DNA from: Stappia sp.
Lineage (GTDB): Bacteria; Pseudomonadota; Alphaproteobacteria; Rhizobiales; Stappiaceae
Reading direction: 5' to 3'
DNA: 64,000 bases
Assembly (NCBI GenBank): GCA_002722295.1
Contig: PBLF01000028.1
Span: 1 to 64,000, forward strand
Each line of letters opens with the position of its first letter. The first letter of the stretch is position 1. Positions 46,174-54,102 of this stretch are shown here, piece after piece. Made by a program: the position numbers and the translations under genes. The notes beneath the pieces are model-generated. The model was not told where the DNA came from and did no database searches. It saw only the letters and a list, made by a program, of their open reading frames with translations.

Positions 46174-47151
46174 TCAGTGGGTCGACCGCTCGCCGCGCAG
46201 GCGCGGGTCGACGACGAAGTAGAGAAGATCGACGATCAGGTTGATCGTCACGAACATGAAGGCGATCAGCATCAGATACGCCGCCATGATGGGGATATCG
46301 ACGTTCTGCACCGACTGCAGGAACAACAACCCCATGCCCGGCCACTGGAACACGGTTTCCGTGATGATCGCGAAGGCGATGATCGAACCGAGCTGCAGGC
46401 CGGTGATCGTGATGACCGGCACGAGCGTGTTCTTCAGGGCGTGGCGGAAGTGAATGCTGCGCTGACGCAGGCCCCGAGCGCGCGCGAACTTGATGTAGTC
46501 CGTGCGGATCACCTCGAGCATCTCGGAGCGCACCAGACGCATGATGAGCGTCATCTGGAACAGGCCGAGCGTGATGGAGGGCAGGATCAGCGCCTTCAGT
46601 CCGCTCCAGGTCAGCAGGCCCGTGTTCCACCAGCCGAAGTCCACGACCTCGCCACGGCCGAAACTCGGCAGCCATTGCAAGGTCACGGAGAACAGGAAGA
46701 TCAGCAGGATGCCGATGAAGAACGTCGGCAGGGATATGCCGATCAGCGAGACCGACAGGAAGAGCTTCGACAGCACGCTGTTCCGGTTGAGGCCGGTGTA
46801 GACGCCCATGGGTATGCCGACGAGAAGGGCGAACAGGGCGGACACCACCGAGAGCTCGAGCGTGGCCGGAAGGCGCCGGCCGATCAGTTCCGCGACCGGC
46901 TGGCGGAACTGGTAGGACGTGCCGAAGTCGAACTGGGCGGCTTTGACCATGAAGCGGCCGAACTGGACGATGACCGGGTCGTTGAGACCCAGCCGCTCGC
47001 GCAGCGCCTCGCGCTGTTCCGGCGTTGTCTCGATGCCCACCATCTGGTTCACGGGATCGCCGACGAAGCGGAACAGTGTGAACGAAATGAGGGCCACCGT
47101 GATCATCACCAGGACGGCCTGGAGGAGACGGCGGATCGTAAAGGCTAGCAT
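46174..47151 (-). CDS. dppB: Peptide ABC transporter permease (DppB type)
   Basis: 325 residues, six membrane segments. The DppB N-terminus MLAFTIRRLLQAVLVMITVALISF and the GDPVNQMVG periplasmic segment are standard. The EAA motif is DYIKFARARGLRQRSIHFRHALKN. The ATG at 47151 is used because the N-terminal Arg-Arg-Leu plus first helix then has normal length; a GTG at 47181 would add 10 residues. The ribosome site is weak (AGGA, 11 bases off). A strong hairpin pair separates it from the upstream binding-protein gene. Confidence 0.91.
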   Translation of the reverse strand: MLAFTIRRLLQAVLVMITVALISFTLFRFVGDPVNQMVGIETTPEQREALRERLGLNDPVIVQFGRFMVKAAQFDFGTSYQFRQPVAELIGRRLPATLELSVVSALFALLVGIPMGVYTGLNRNSVLSKLFLSVSLIGISLPTFFIGILLIFLFSVTLQWLPSFGRGEVVDFGWWNTGLLTWSGLKALILPSITLGLFQMTLIMRLVRSEMLEVIRTDYIKFARARGLRQRSIHFRHALKNTLVPVITITGLQLGSIIAFAIITETVFQWPGMGLLFLQSVQNVDIPIMAAYLMLIAFMFVTINLIVDLLYFVVDPRLRGERSTH

Positions 47152-47188
47152 GAGAGACGCAATCCTGCGGCAGCGCACCAACGGTTAC

Positions 47189-47251
47189 GGGCCGGCGGAA
47201 ACTCGCCGGGCCCGTTGACGCGTGGGCCCGGCGGCGCTGCTCCGCCGGGCC
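47189..47251 (-). other. Two GC hairpins between the peptide-binding protein gene and dppB
   Basis: GGCCCGGCGG (47225-47234) pairs perfectly over 10 bp with CCGCCGGGCC (47242-47251) with a 7-nt loop, 30 nt after the binding-protein stop. A second stem, GGGCCGGCG (47189-47197) with CGCCGGGCCC (47204-47213), has one bulge. Neither has a T run. They resemble the elements after the other binding-protein genes in this window. Confidence 0.68.
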
Positions 47252-47280
47252 GGGACCATGTCCTTGGGACAGGTCCGGTC

Positions 47281-48864
47281 TTACTTCTTCACGACCCAGC
47301 GGAACATGAACTGGTTGTCCGCGCGCTGGACGAGGGAGACATCCTCCGACACGCCCCAGGCCAGGCTCTGCTGGTGAAGCGGGATGTGGGAGACGTCCTC
47401 GTGCAGGATCGTGAAGGCCTCGGCGATGAGCGCGTCGCGCTTGGTCGCGTCGTTCTCGACCAGGATCTGCTCCGAAAGCTCGGTGATCTTCGGATTGCAG
47501 TAGCCGCCCAGGTTGAACGGTCCGCCGACGCCCTTGTCGTCACGGCAGCCGGTGATGTTCGTGAGAACGTTCCAGCTGTCGAAGGAGCTCGGGGTCCAGC
47601 CGAGCAGGTAGAACGAGGTGTCATAGCCGTTGGAGGCCAGAACCTTGGCGAAGTACTGGGCCTTCGGCTGGGCGTTCAGCTCGACCTTGATGCCGACGCG
47701 GGCGAGGAAGGCGGCCACCGTCTGGCAGATTGCCTCGTCGTTCACGTAGCGGTCGTTCGGGCAGTCCATGGCAACCGAGAAGCCGTCGCCGTAGCCGGCC
47801 TCGGCCAGGAGCGCCTTGGAGGCTTCCGGATCATAGGGCCAGCGCTCGAACTCGTCGGAACGCGAGAACAGAAGCGGCGAGATCAGCAGCGAGGTCGGGT
47901 TCGACATGCCGCGCATGACCTTGTCGCGGATCGCGTTCATGTCGATGGCCTGGTAGAAGGCCTTGCGCACGCGCACGTCCTTGAACGGGTTCTTGCCCTT
48001 CACGCTCGAATGCAGGAGCTCGTCGCGCTTCTGGTCCATGCCGAGGAAGATCGTCCGCAGCTCCGGTCCGGTCAGCGCCTTGGTGCCGGCGTTGTTGTCG
48101 ACGCGCTGAATGTCCTGCACCGGGATCGGGTAGACCATGTCCAGCTCGCCGCTGAGCAGCGCCGCGACGCGGGTGGCGTCGGAGCCGATCGGGGTGAACT
48201 CGACGCGGTCGATGTTGCCGTCGATCTTGCCCCAGTAATCGTCGTTCTTCTCGTAGATCGTGCGGACGCCCGGCTCGTGGCTCATGATCTTGTAGGGACC
48301 GGTGCCATTGGCATGCAGCGAGGCGTAGTTCGGGGTCGTGTCGGACGCCGAGGTGACCTTCACGGCGTCGTTCGCCTCGGTCCACTCCTTGTCCATGATG
48401 TACCAGGTGTCCCACTCGTAGGTCAGAATGGGGTTCGGCCCGGGCAGAACGAAGTCGACGGTGTAGTCGTCGACCTTCTCGACCTTGACCTGCGCATTGA
48501 TGCGGGTCGTGAGATCGGAGCCCTCGGAGCGCACGCGATCAGCGGAGAAGATCACGTCATCGGCGGTGAAATCGTTGCCGTTGTGGAACTTCACGCCCTT
48601 GCGCAGATGGAAGCGCCAGCGATTGTCGTCGACGATCTCCCAGCTCTCGGCCAGCGCGGGCTCGATCTCGAGATCGGGGCCGCGGCGGGTCAGTCCCTCG
48701 TAGGTGTTGCCGAGCGAGCTGAGCGTGAAGGTCTCGTTCAGGGAATAGGGATCAAGCTGGTTCAACGTGCCCTGGAACGCGAACTTCAGCGTCTCGGCCT
48801 GGGCCGAGGAGCCGATCAGCGAGACCGCGAGGGCCGCTGCGGCTGTCAGTTTCATCATGTGCAT
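47281..48864 (-). CDS. Peptide ABC transporter substrate-binding protein (DppA/OppA family)
   Basis: 527 residues. A signal peptide (MHMMKLTAAAALAVSLIGSSAQAE) is cut after AQA. SBP family 5 features are LNQLDPYSLNETFTLSSLGNTYEGLTRR, ALAESWEIVDDNRWRFHLRKGVKFHNG, HANGTGPYKIMSHEPG and VRKAFYQAIDMNAI. It captures peptides or a related cationic ligand in the periplasm for DppBCDF. The start at 48864 follows GAGGGG; in-frame ATGs at 48858 and 48855 are possible. It heads the operon with its own upstream region of 356 bp. Confidence 0.93.
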   Translation of the reverse strand: MHMMKLTAAAALAVSLIGSSAQAETLKFAFQGTLNQLDPYSLNETFTLSSLGNTYEGLTRRGPDLEIEPALAESWEIVDDNRWRFHLRKGVKFHNGNDFTADDVIFSADRVRSEGSDLTTRINAQVKVEKVDDYTVDFVLPGPNPILTYEWDTWYIMDKEWTEANDAVKVTSASDTTPNYASLHANGTGPYKIMSHEPGVRTIYEKNDDYWGKIDGNIDRVEFTPIGSDATRVAALLSGELDMVYPIPVQDIQRVDNNAGTKALTGPELRTIFLGMDQKRDELLHSSVKGKNPFKDVRVRKAFYQAIDMNAIRDKVMRGMSNPTSLLISPLLFSRSDEFERWPYDPEASKALLAEAGYGDGFSVAMDCPNDRYVNDEAICQTVAAFLARVGIKVELNAQPKAQYFAKVLASNGYDTSFYLLGWTPSSFDSWNVLTNITGCRDDKGVGGPFNLGGYCNPKITELSEQILVENDATKRDALIAEAFTILHEDVSHIPLHQQSLAWGVSEDVSLVQRADNQFMFRWVVKK

Positions 48865-49220
48865 GTTGTCCCCTCGTGATGTCTTGATGACATTCTGTGG
48901 AATGACATTTCGTGGATCGCAGTCGAGTGGGGAACTCGCGCCCCCACATCTTGCCGATGCGGCCCCGAAGGAAGCCCGCGGCACGTTGTCCGCGAAGCCC
49001 GCCCTGTCGTCTCCCTTCCGTCCGCTCGCGTCCGTCGGGCCGTTTCGGGTCCGCGTTGCGGAACGTCGATCGACCGAAAGGAAGGAACCGCCTTTCCGGC
49101 AAGTCCTGCGGACCATCTAAGCAATACGTGCAGCCGTCGTCCAGCATCGGCTTGCGAATTCCGCACGCGCCGGGGGAAAGCGCAAAAAGTGATCCCGAAT
49201 AAGCGGTTGGAGGGAAAGAT
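48865..49220. promoter_or_regulatory. Upstream region of the peptide transporter operon with tandem 15-bp repeat
   Basis: No gene is seen in these 356 bp. Two adjacent 15-bp copies, 48886-48900 (GATGACATTCTGTGG) and 48901-48915 (AATGACATTTCGTGG), match at 12 of 15 positions, and ATGTC-TTGAT-GACAT (48879-48893) forms a small dyad overlapping the first. These lie 15-50 bp before the binding-protein start and may be a regulator site. No clear -35/-10 pair was seen. Confidence 0.4.
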
Positions 49221-50396
49221 TTACCTCGACAAATCCGCGACTAGTCGCCTGATGAATTGTTCCCCTGCGGCAAGCTGTGCGGTTTCGATATACTCGTCCG
49301 GCTGGTGGGCCTGGTCGATCGAGCCGGGGCCGCATACCACCGCCGAAATGCCGCGCGCCTGGAACTGTCCCGCCTCGGTGCCGTAGACGACCATGTGCCG
49401 GCCGTTGTCGCCGGTCAGGCGCCGGGCGATCTCTTCCGCCTTCCCGTGGTCCTCGGGCGCGAGGCCGGGAACGGCGGCGAGAAGCTCGATATCGACGCCG
49501 GTTTCCGGATGCACGGCCTTCATGCCGGGCACGATCCGGGTGTCGACGAAGTCCTGCAGGCTTTCCATCCACATCTCCAGCGTCTCGCCGGGAATCGTGC
49601 GGATGTCGCAGTGGAAGCTGCAGGAGCGCGAGACGATGTTCGCGGCCGTTCCGCCCTCGATGGTCCCGCAATGGAGCGTGGTGAAGGGGGGATCCATCGC
49701 GAGTTCAGGGTCGGCGGCCGCCTGGTTGGCGCGCGTCTGGTCGTCCAGCCAGGCGACGATGCGCGCCGCCGCGGCCACGGCCGAGACGCCACGGTCCCAC
49801 TGGCTGGAGTGGACCGAGTGGCCGTGCACGGTGACGCGAATCACCGCCGTGCCCTTGTGGGCCGTGATGACCTGCATGGAGCTCGGCTCGCCGACGATCA
49901 CGGTCGCGGGACGCGGGCCCGACGCGAGCATCGACTCGATCATCGGCGGCGCGCCCAGGCAGCCGACCTCCTCGTCATAGGACAGGGCGATGTGGATCGG
50001 CCGCTTGAGGTCGGCGGCCAGCATATCCGGCACGCCGGCCAGTGCCAGGGCCGCGAAGCCCTTCATGTCGCAGGTGCCGCGTCCGTAGATCCGGCCGTTC
50101 TCCTCTTCCAGGGTGAACGGGTCGCGAGACCAAGCCTGTCCTTCGACCGGTACGACATCGGTGTGTGCGGACAGGGCGATGCCGCCGTCAACCTGCGGGC
50201 CGATCACGGCATGAAGGGCGGCCTTCTCGCCGGTCTCGTCCGTGACGCGGGTCGAGGTGACCCCGTGGCCGGCGAGATAGTCCTCGACGAAGGCGATCAG
50301 GTCGAGATTGCTGCGGGAGGAAACGGTGGGAAAGGCGACGAGGCGGGCGAGCATGTCGCGCGCCGAATACCTTGTGGGCATCTGGTCTGGTTCCAT
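49221..50396 (-). CDS. argE: Acetylornithine deacetylase-like M20 metallohydrolase
   Basis: 391 residues of the M20/ArgE family. The dinuclear metal site is seen in ALSAHTDVVPVEGQAW (His, Asp), YGRGTCDMKGF (bridging Asp), the general base in SYDEEVGCLGA (Glu-Glu) and the C-terminal GPGSIDQAHQPDEYI (His). ArgE removes the acetyl group from N-acetylornithine, but many paralogs act on other N-acyl amino acids or peptides. Its position between a cyclase gene and a peptide importer suggests it may process an imported acyl-amino acid. The start at 50396 is open to doubt, with ATG 50381 (MPTRYS) as an alternative; neither has a strong ribosome site. Confidence 0.88.
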   Translation of the reverse strand: MEPDQMPTRYSARDMLARLVAFPTVSSRSNLDLIAFVEDYLAGHGVTSTRVTDETGEKAALHAVIGPQVDGGIALSAHTDVVPVEGQAWSRDPFTLEEENGRIYGRGTCDMKGFAALALAGVPDMLAADLKRPIHIALSYDEEVGCLGAPPMIESMLASGPRPATVIVGEPSSMQVITAHKGTAVIRVTVHGHSVHSSQWDRGVSAVAAAARIVAWLDDQTRANQAAADPELAMDPPFTTLHCGTIEGGTAANIVSRSCSFHCDIRTIPGETLEMWMESLQDFVDTRIVPGMKAVHPETGVDIELLAAVPGLAPEDHGKAEEIARRLTGDNGRHMVVYGTEAGQFQARGISAVVCGPGSIDQAHQPDEYIETAQLAAGEQFIRRLVADLSR

Positions 50397-50436
50397 GTCT
50401 GTGGTGCGGAGCCCCGTCGGAATACGGGGCCGATGG

Positions 50437-52149
50437 TCAGGCGACGCGTTCGCGCTCTTCCCTGTCAGCATCGGCGAATGCGGTCGGCGGGTCGAGGGCA
50501 AAGATTCGCAAGGGTTCCTTGCGTCCCCGGATCGCGATCTCGGTTTCCTTGCCCGATGCGCAGTGAAGACCGGCGGCGTCCATGACGTCCTGCGAGACGG
50601 CGAGGGAAACCGCGAATTCCTTGGTGGCGGCTTCCAGGCGGCTGGCGATGTTCACCACGTCGCCAAGCGCCGTGATGCGTGCGCTCGCACCACTGGTGCC
50701 GCTGCCGTCGGCGGCGCCGATGCGTCCCAGGATCACCTGCCCGCAATGCAGGCCCATGCCGATCCGCAGCGGCTTCTCGAGCTGCCCCGACAGTTCCGCG
50801 TTGAGCGCGTCGATGGCCTGGCGAATGGCGAAGGTCGCCGCAAGCGCGCCGCGCGCGCCGGCGGCCAGGCCGTCCCGCATTCCGAAGATGGCCATCACGC
50901 CGTCGCCGATGAACTTGTCCACATAGCCGCCGTGCGCCTCCACCGCACGGGCGGTGGCGCCCAGATAGCGATTGAGCAGATAGACCACGTCGTAGGACAG
51001 GCGTGCCTCGGCGAGGCCCGTGAAGTTGCGCAGGTCGACGAACAGAACCGCGACGGGTTGCTCGACACCCCAGTGGTAGGCGTCGCCCGTCGTCGTCATG
51101 CGGTTGCGCGGCGTCTGCGCGGGGATCAGCGGAACAACGGCGAGGGATGCGGTTGGCCGGATCTGGCAGGCAAGGCGCACGTCATCGGCGGCCCCGACGC
51201 GGGCGAGCACCCTGGCTTCCGTCGGGCTTGGCGCGGGCAGGCTCTCCAGGCCCGTCATGATCCGGCAACGGCAGGTGGAACAGCGCGCCCGTCCGCCGCA
51301 GACATCCGCATGGGGAATGGCGTTCATGCGCGAGATCTCGAGCAGCGTCGGACCGGGCACGACCCTCACGGTGCGACCGCCAGGATAGGTGATCTCGATG
51401 GTGTGCCGCATCTTTCCGAACGCCAGGCGCAGGACGAGCACGGCAAGGACGAGCCCGATGAGCGCGAGAAAGCCGATGCGCAGCTCGAGGATCAGCGGAT
51501 CGGAGAAGGAGGTCATCTCGCCGGTGAGGGGGAAGGGAACGTCTTCCGTCAGGCGCAAGCGCCGCGCCGCACCGATCCAGCCGGCGGAGGCGAGGGCGGG
51601 AACCAGAAGCGCGAAGGCTGCAAGCGAGGCCCTGAAGCGGGCGTACCCTGGCCTGGTACGCAGCCAGAAATGCAGCCCGATCATGGCGTGCGCCCACACC
51701 AGCAGCATCAGGACCGTCTGGTTCAGCGCGACGCCCGGCCACAGGATGGTGAGCACGTTTCGGTAGGTGTCGTCATAGTCGAACAGGTCGGACAGGACGC
51801 CGGTGCCGATCACATGGGGAATCAGCAACCAGGGTATCGAAAGGCCCAGAAGAAGCTGGGCCCACTGCCACGCCGGCAGGCGGAAGGTCCGCCGGCGCGC
51901 CGTTTTCCACAGCGCGAGAGCGACATGGGTGAGCAGGGAGAGGAAGAGGACGGCCTCGCCGAGCGGATTGCGCCAGACGGCGAGAAAGATCCGGCGGCCC
52001 GCCTCCAGCGCCTCGAGCGAAACCAGCCCGAGCGCGTGGTTGAGGAAATGGGTCAGCGCGAAGGCGAACAGCACCAGGCCGCTGGCCAGCCGCAACCTCT
52101 GGCGCAGGGGCGAGCGATCGGCGGTGGCCTGTTTCGGCGTCTTCGTCAT
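50437..52149 (-). CDS. Class III adenylate cyclase with six-helix His-rich membrane anchor and 2Fe-2S domain
   Basis: 570 residues in three parts. The membrane part (about 20-240) has six helices with histidines at 34, 38, 75, 112, 154 and 160, like the tetra-His heme signature of diheme succinate-quinone reductase anchors. A ferredoxin-type domain at about 245-345 has Cys 284, 290, 293 and 328 (Cx5CxxC...C) for a 2Fe-2S cluster. The C-terminal class III cyclase has metal Asp 372 (VLFVDLRNF) and Asp 416 in DKFIGDGVMAIFG, with Lys 412 fitting ATP as substrate. It should make cAMP in response to quinone or redox state, as reported for Sinorhizobium CyaC, which has a related membrane anchor. It is divergent from an ArsC/Spx-like gene. 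Confidence 0.92.
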   Translation of the reverse strand: MTKTPKQATADRSPLRQRLRLASGLVLFAFALTHFLNHALGLVSLEALEAGRRIFLAVWRNPLGEAVLFLSLLTHVALALWKTARRRTFRLPAWQWAQLLLGLSIPWLLIPHVIGTGVLSDLFDYDDTYRNVLTILWPGVALNQTVLMLLVWAHAMIGLHFWLRTRPGYARFRASLAAFALLVPALASAGWIGAARRLRLTEDVPFPLTGEMTSFSDPLILELRIGFLALIGLVLAVLVLRLAFGKMRHTIEITYPGGRTVRVVPGPTLLEISRMNAIPHADVCGGRARCSTCRCRIMTGLESLPAPSPTEARVLARVGAADDVRLACQIRPTASLAVVPLIPAQTPRNRMTTTGDAYHWGVEQPVAVLFVDLRNFTGLAEARLSYDVVYLLNRYLGATARAVEAHGGYVDKFIGDGVMAIFGMRDGLAAGARGALAATFAIRQAIDALNAELSGQLEKPLRIGMGLHCGQVILGRIGAADGSGTSGASARITALGDVVNIASRLEAATKEFAVSLAVSQDVMDAAGLHCASGKETEIAIRGRKEPLRIFALDPPTAFADADREERERVA

Positions 52150-52282
52150 CGCGTCCGTCCTGCTCTTCCGTGTCTCTCGGGCCGGGCAGCTTGACCGATG
52201 CCGGCACGTCTCGCCATCCTGCTATCTTGCAGCCGTTTAAGACGCTGCGCGCAAGTGCCAATCAGGTTCCCGGAGACCATTC

Positions 52283-52630
52283 ATGTCCGTCACGCTTTAC
52301 GGCATCGCGAATTGCGACAAGGTGCGAAAGGCTCGCGCCTTCCTCGACGAGCAGGGCGTCGGGCATGTCTTCCACGATTACCGCAAGGCGGGCCTGGACC
52401 GTGCCCTGCTCGAGCGCTTTGCCGACGCCTTCGGCTGGGAGGCATTGATCAACCGGAAGGGCACCACATGGCGCCGGCTTCCGGAGGCCGACCGCGACGC
52501 GGTGACCGACAAGGACAGCGCCCTGGCGCTTCTTCTCGACAATCCCTCGGCGATCAAGCGCCCGATCCTCAACGCCGGCGACCAGTGGCTGATCGGTTTC
52601 GAACCTGCGTCCTGGTCGACGCTTCGCTGA
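52283..52630 (+). CDS. ArsC/Spx-family thioredoxin-fold protein (YffB-like)
   Basis: 115 residues, the usual length of this family. The N-terminal YGIANCDKVRKARAFLDEQGV has the single conserved Cys (about residue 11) in the CDxxRKA pattern of YffB. The centre is WEALINRKGTTWRRLP and the end is PSAIKRPIL, close to the ArsC/Spx pattern with the conserved Arg-Pro. Arsenate reductases have CxxxxxR and extra cysteines; here the pattern is the YffB subgroup, whose members act as glutathione-linked reductases or have no known substrate. It is divergent from the cyclase and converges on the creatininase-family gene with a gap of 5 nt. Confidence 0.88.
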   Translation: MSVTLYGIANCDKVRKARAFLDEQGVGHVFHDYRKAGLDRALLERFADAFGWEALINRKGTTWRRLPEADRDAVTDKDSALALLLDNPSAIKRPILNAGDQWLIGFEPASWSTLR

Positions 52631-52635
52631 TCGGA

Positions 52636-53439
52636 CTACGGCTTCCAGAGACGCGCCGGATCGAAGGCGTGCATATCCTGAAGAAGCTCGACGAAGCCCT
52701 TCGCCGCATGGTCGAGGGAGGCCTCACCCTTGGCAGCGGTCGCGGCGGCGGCGTTGCCGACGGTGCCGGCGGGATTGAGGTCCTGCGCCTTCCAGCCGAA
52801 CTGGGCCGGCCCATGTCCGCGCAGATGCTTGAACTCCTTGATGAAGTCGAGCTGGGTGGAGTGGAAGTCGGCGGCGCGCTCCATCTTCACCAGGTCCGGG
52901 CGCAGGTGCAGCATGATCGAGGTCTCGATGTCGCCGCCGTGGATGCCGTAGGTGAACTCCTCGGCCGGGAACAGGCCGTGCGGCTGGCCGAAGCGGGACC
53001 AGCCGGTGGCGGTTGCCAGCATGTCGAACTTCACGCGCAATTCGCGGGCGACGATGTCCATGAGCGGCACGTTTCCGCCGTGGGAGGTGACGATCACGAT
53101 CTTGCGCACACCGGCACGATGAACGCTTTCGCCGATTTCCTCCCAGGCCCGCGTTGCGGTCTCCCAGGTCAGCGTCAGGGTGCCGCGCGAGGAGATGTGC
53201 TCATTCGACTTGCCCACGGCCTGCACGGGCAGGAACGTGACGGGAAGATCATGCGGCAGCAACTCGGTGACACGGGCGATCTGGCCTTCCGCGATGCAGG
53301 TGTCCGTGAAGACCGGCAGGTGAGGCCCGTGCTGTTCGATGGCAGCCACCGGCAACACGGCGATCCAGTCGGACGTGTCTGCATTTGCGAAGTCGTAAGC
53401 GCTCATCTCGTGCCAGAAACGGCGGGGAAGATCGGTCAT
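52636..53439 (-). CDS. Creatininase-family amidohydrolase
   Basis: 267 residues from ATG 53439. The metal-binding pattern is present: VAAIEQHGPHLPVFTDT (Glu, His and Asp), the SHGGNVPLMDIVARELR helix (His), and Glu/His in GIHGGDIETSIML. The family includes creatininase, FAPy deformylase ArfB and MftE. Creatinine as substrate is possible but not shown. The gene lies near an 8-oxoguanine-deaminase-like enzyme, a RidA protein and a cytosine-deaminase-like enzyme, which suggests a role in nitrogen-heterocycle breakdown. The upstream open frame to 53550 is probably not translated. Confidence 0.9.
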   Translation of the reverse strand: MTDLPRRFWHEMSAYDFANADTSDWIAVLPVAAIEQHGPHLPVFTDTCIAEGQIARVTELLPHDLPVTFLPVQAVGKSNEHISSRGTLTLTWETATRAWEEIGESVHRAGVRKIVIVTSHGGNVPLMDIVARELRVKFDMLATATGWSRFGQPHGLFPAEEFTYGIHGGDIETSIMLHLRPDLVKMERAADFHSTQLDFIKEFKHLRGHGPAQFGWKAQDLNPAGTVGNAAAATAAKGEASLDHAAKGFVELLQDMHAFDPARLWKP

Positions 53440-53579
53440 GTCGGGATCCGGCTGTCTGGTGAAGGGAAGGGCGCGAAGAAGGCCGCGCGGTCGCGAGACC
53501 ATAGCGCTGCTTTGCGCGCCCGTCACCGGGCTGGTATCGTCGTACCGCATTTGAATCCAACCGGCAGGAGTGCGCGTTC

Positions 53580-54053
53580 ATGATCGTCTCGCCACCTCCC
53601 TCGACCGGTGTGGAAACCGCACGGTCCGGCCCCGATGCCCTGCGTCCGCCTGCAAGAATCGCCTCGGCGACCGAAAGTCCGGGCGTCGGCGACGATCTGA
53701 GTGTCGAAGAACGCGAGCTCGTCTCCAGTGCCCGGGTGGTCACCGCGGTCGCGCGTGTCGAGGCGGCGATTGCCGCGCGCGTCGGAGCCCGTTTCGAACC
53801 GGAAGACGATCCGGGCGAAGGCGGGCGTGACCGGCGCGAGGGGTCTCCGGACGGGGAGCACCCGGACAGTAGTGACGATACCGCTGCCTCGCGGGAGGAC
53901 GGGACGAGCCCGGCGGAAACAGGTCCGACCTCCACCGCGCCGTCCCCGGCGGCATTGAGGGTGGCGCTCGTTGCTTACGGGAAGCATTCAGGCGCGGACG
54001 CGCGACCGTCGGCGCCTGTGCTGCCCGGGGAGCGGCCCGCCGGCGAGGATTGA
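53580..54053 (+). CDS. Small hypothetical protein, Pro/Ser/Glu-rich
   Basis: 157 residues that I do not recognise. CAGGAG lies nine bases before the ATG, which supports translation. A short helical stretch (LSVEERELVSSARVVTAVARVEAAIAARVGARFE) is flanked by disordered, charged and Pro/Ser-rich regions (DDPGEGGRDRREGSPDGEHPDSSD). No signal peptide or membrane segment is seen. The opposite strand also has open frames here, so this could be a non-coding GC-rich stretch; the ribosome site and the plus-strand reading frame make it the better call. Confidence 0.45.
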   Translation: MIVSPPPSTGVETARSGPDALRPPARIASATESPGVGDDLSVEERELVSSARVVTAVARVEAAIAARVGARFEPEDDPGEGGRDRREGSPDGEHPDSSDDTAASREDGTSPAETGPTSTAPSPAALRVALVAYGKHSGADARPSAPVLPGERPAGED

Positions 54054-54102
54054 GCTTCCCGATTTTCTGTCGCGGCGGGCGTCAGCGCCCATGGGGCTGC
54101 CG

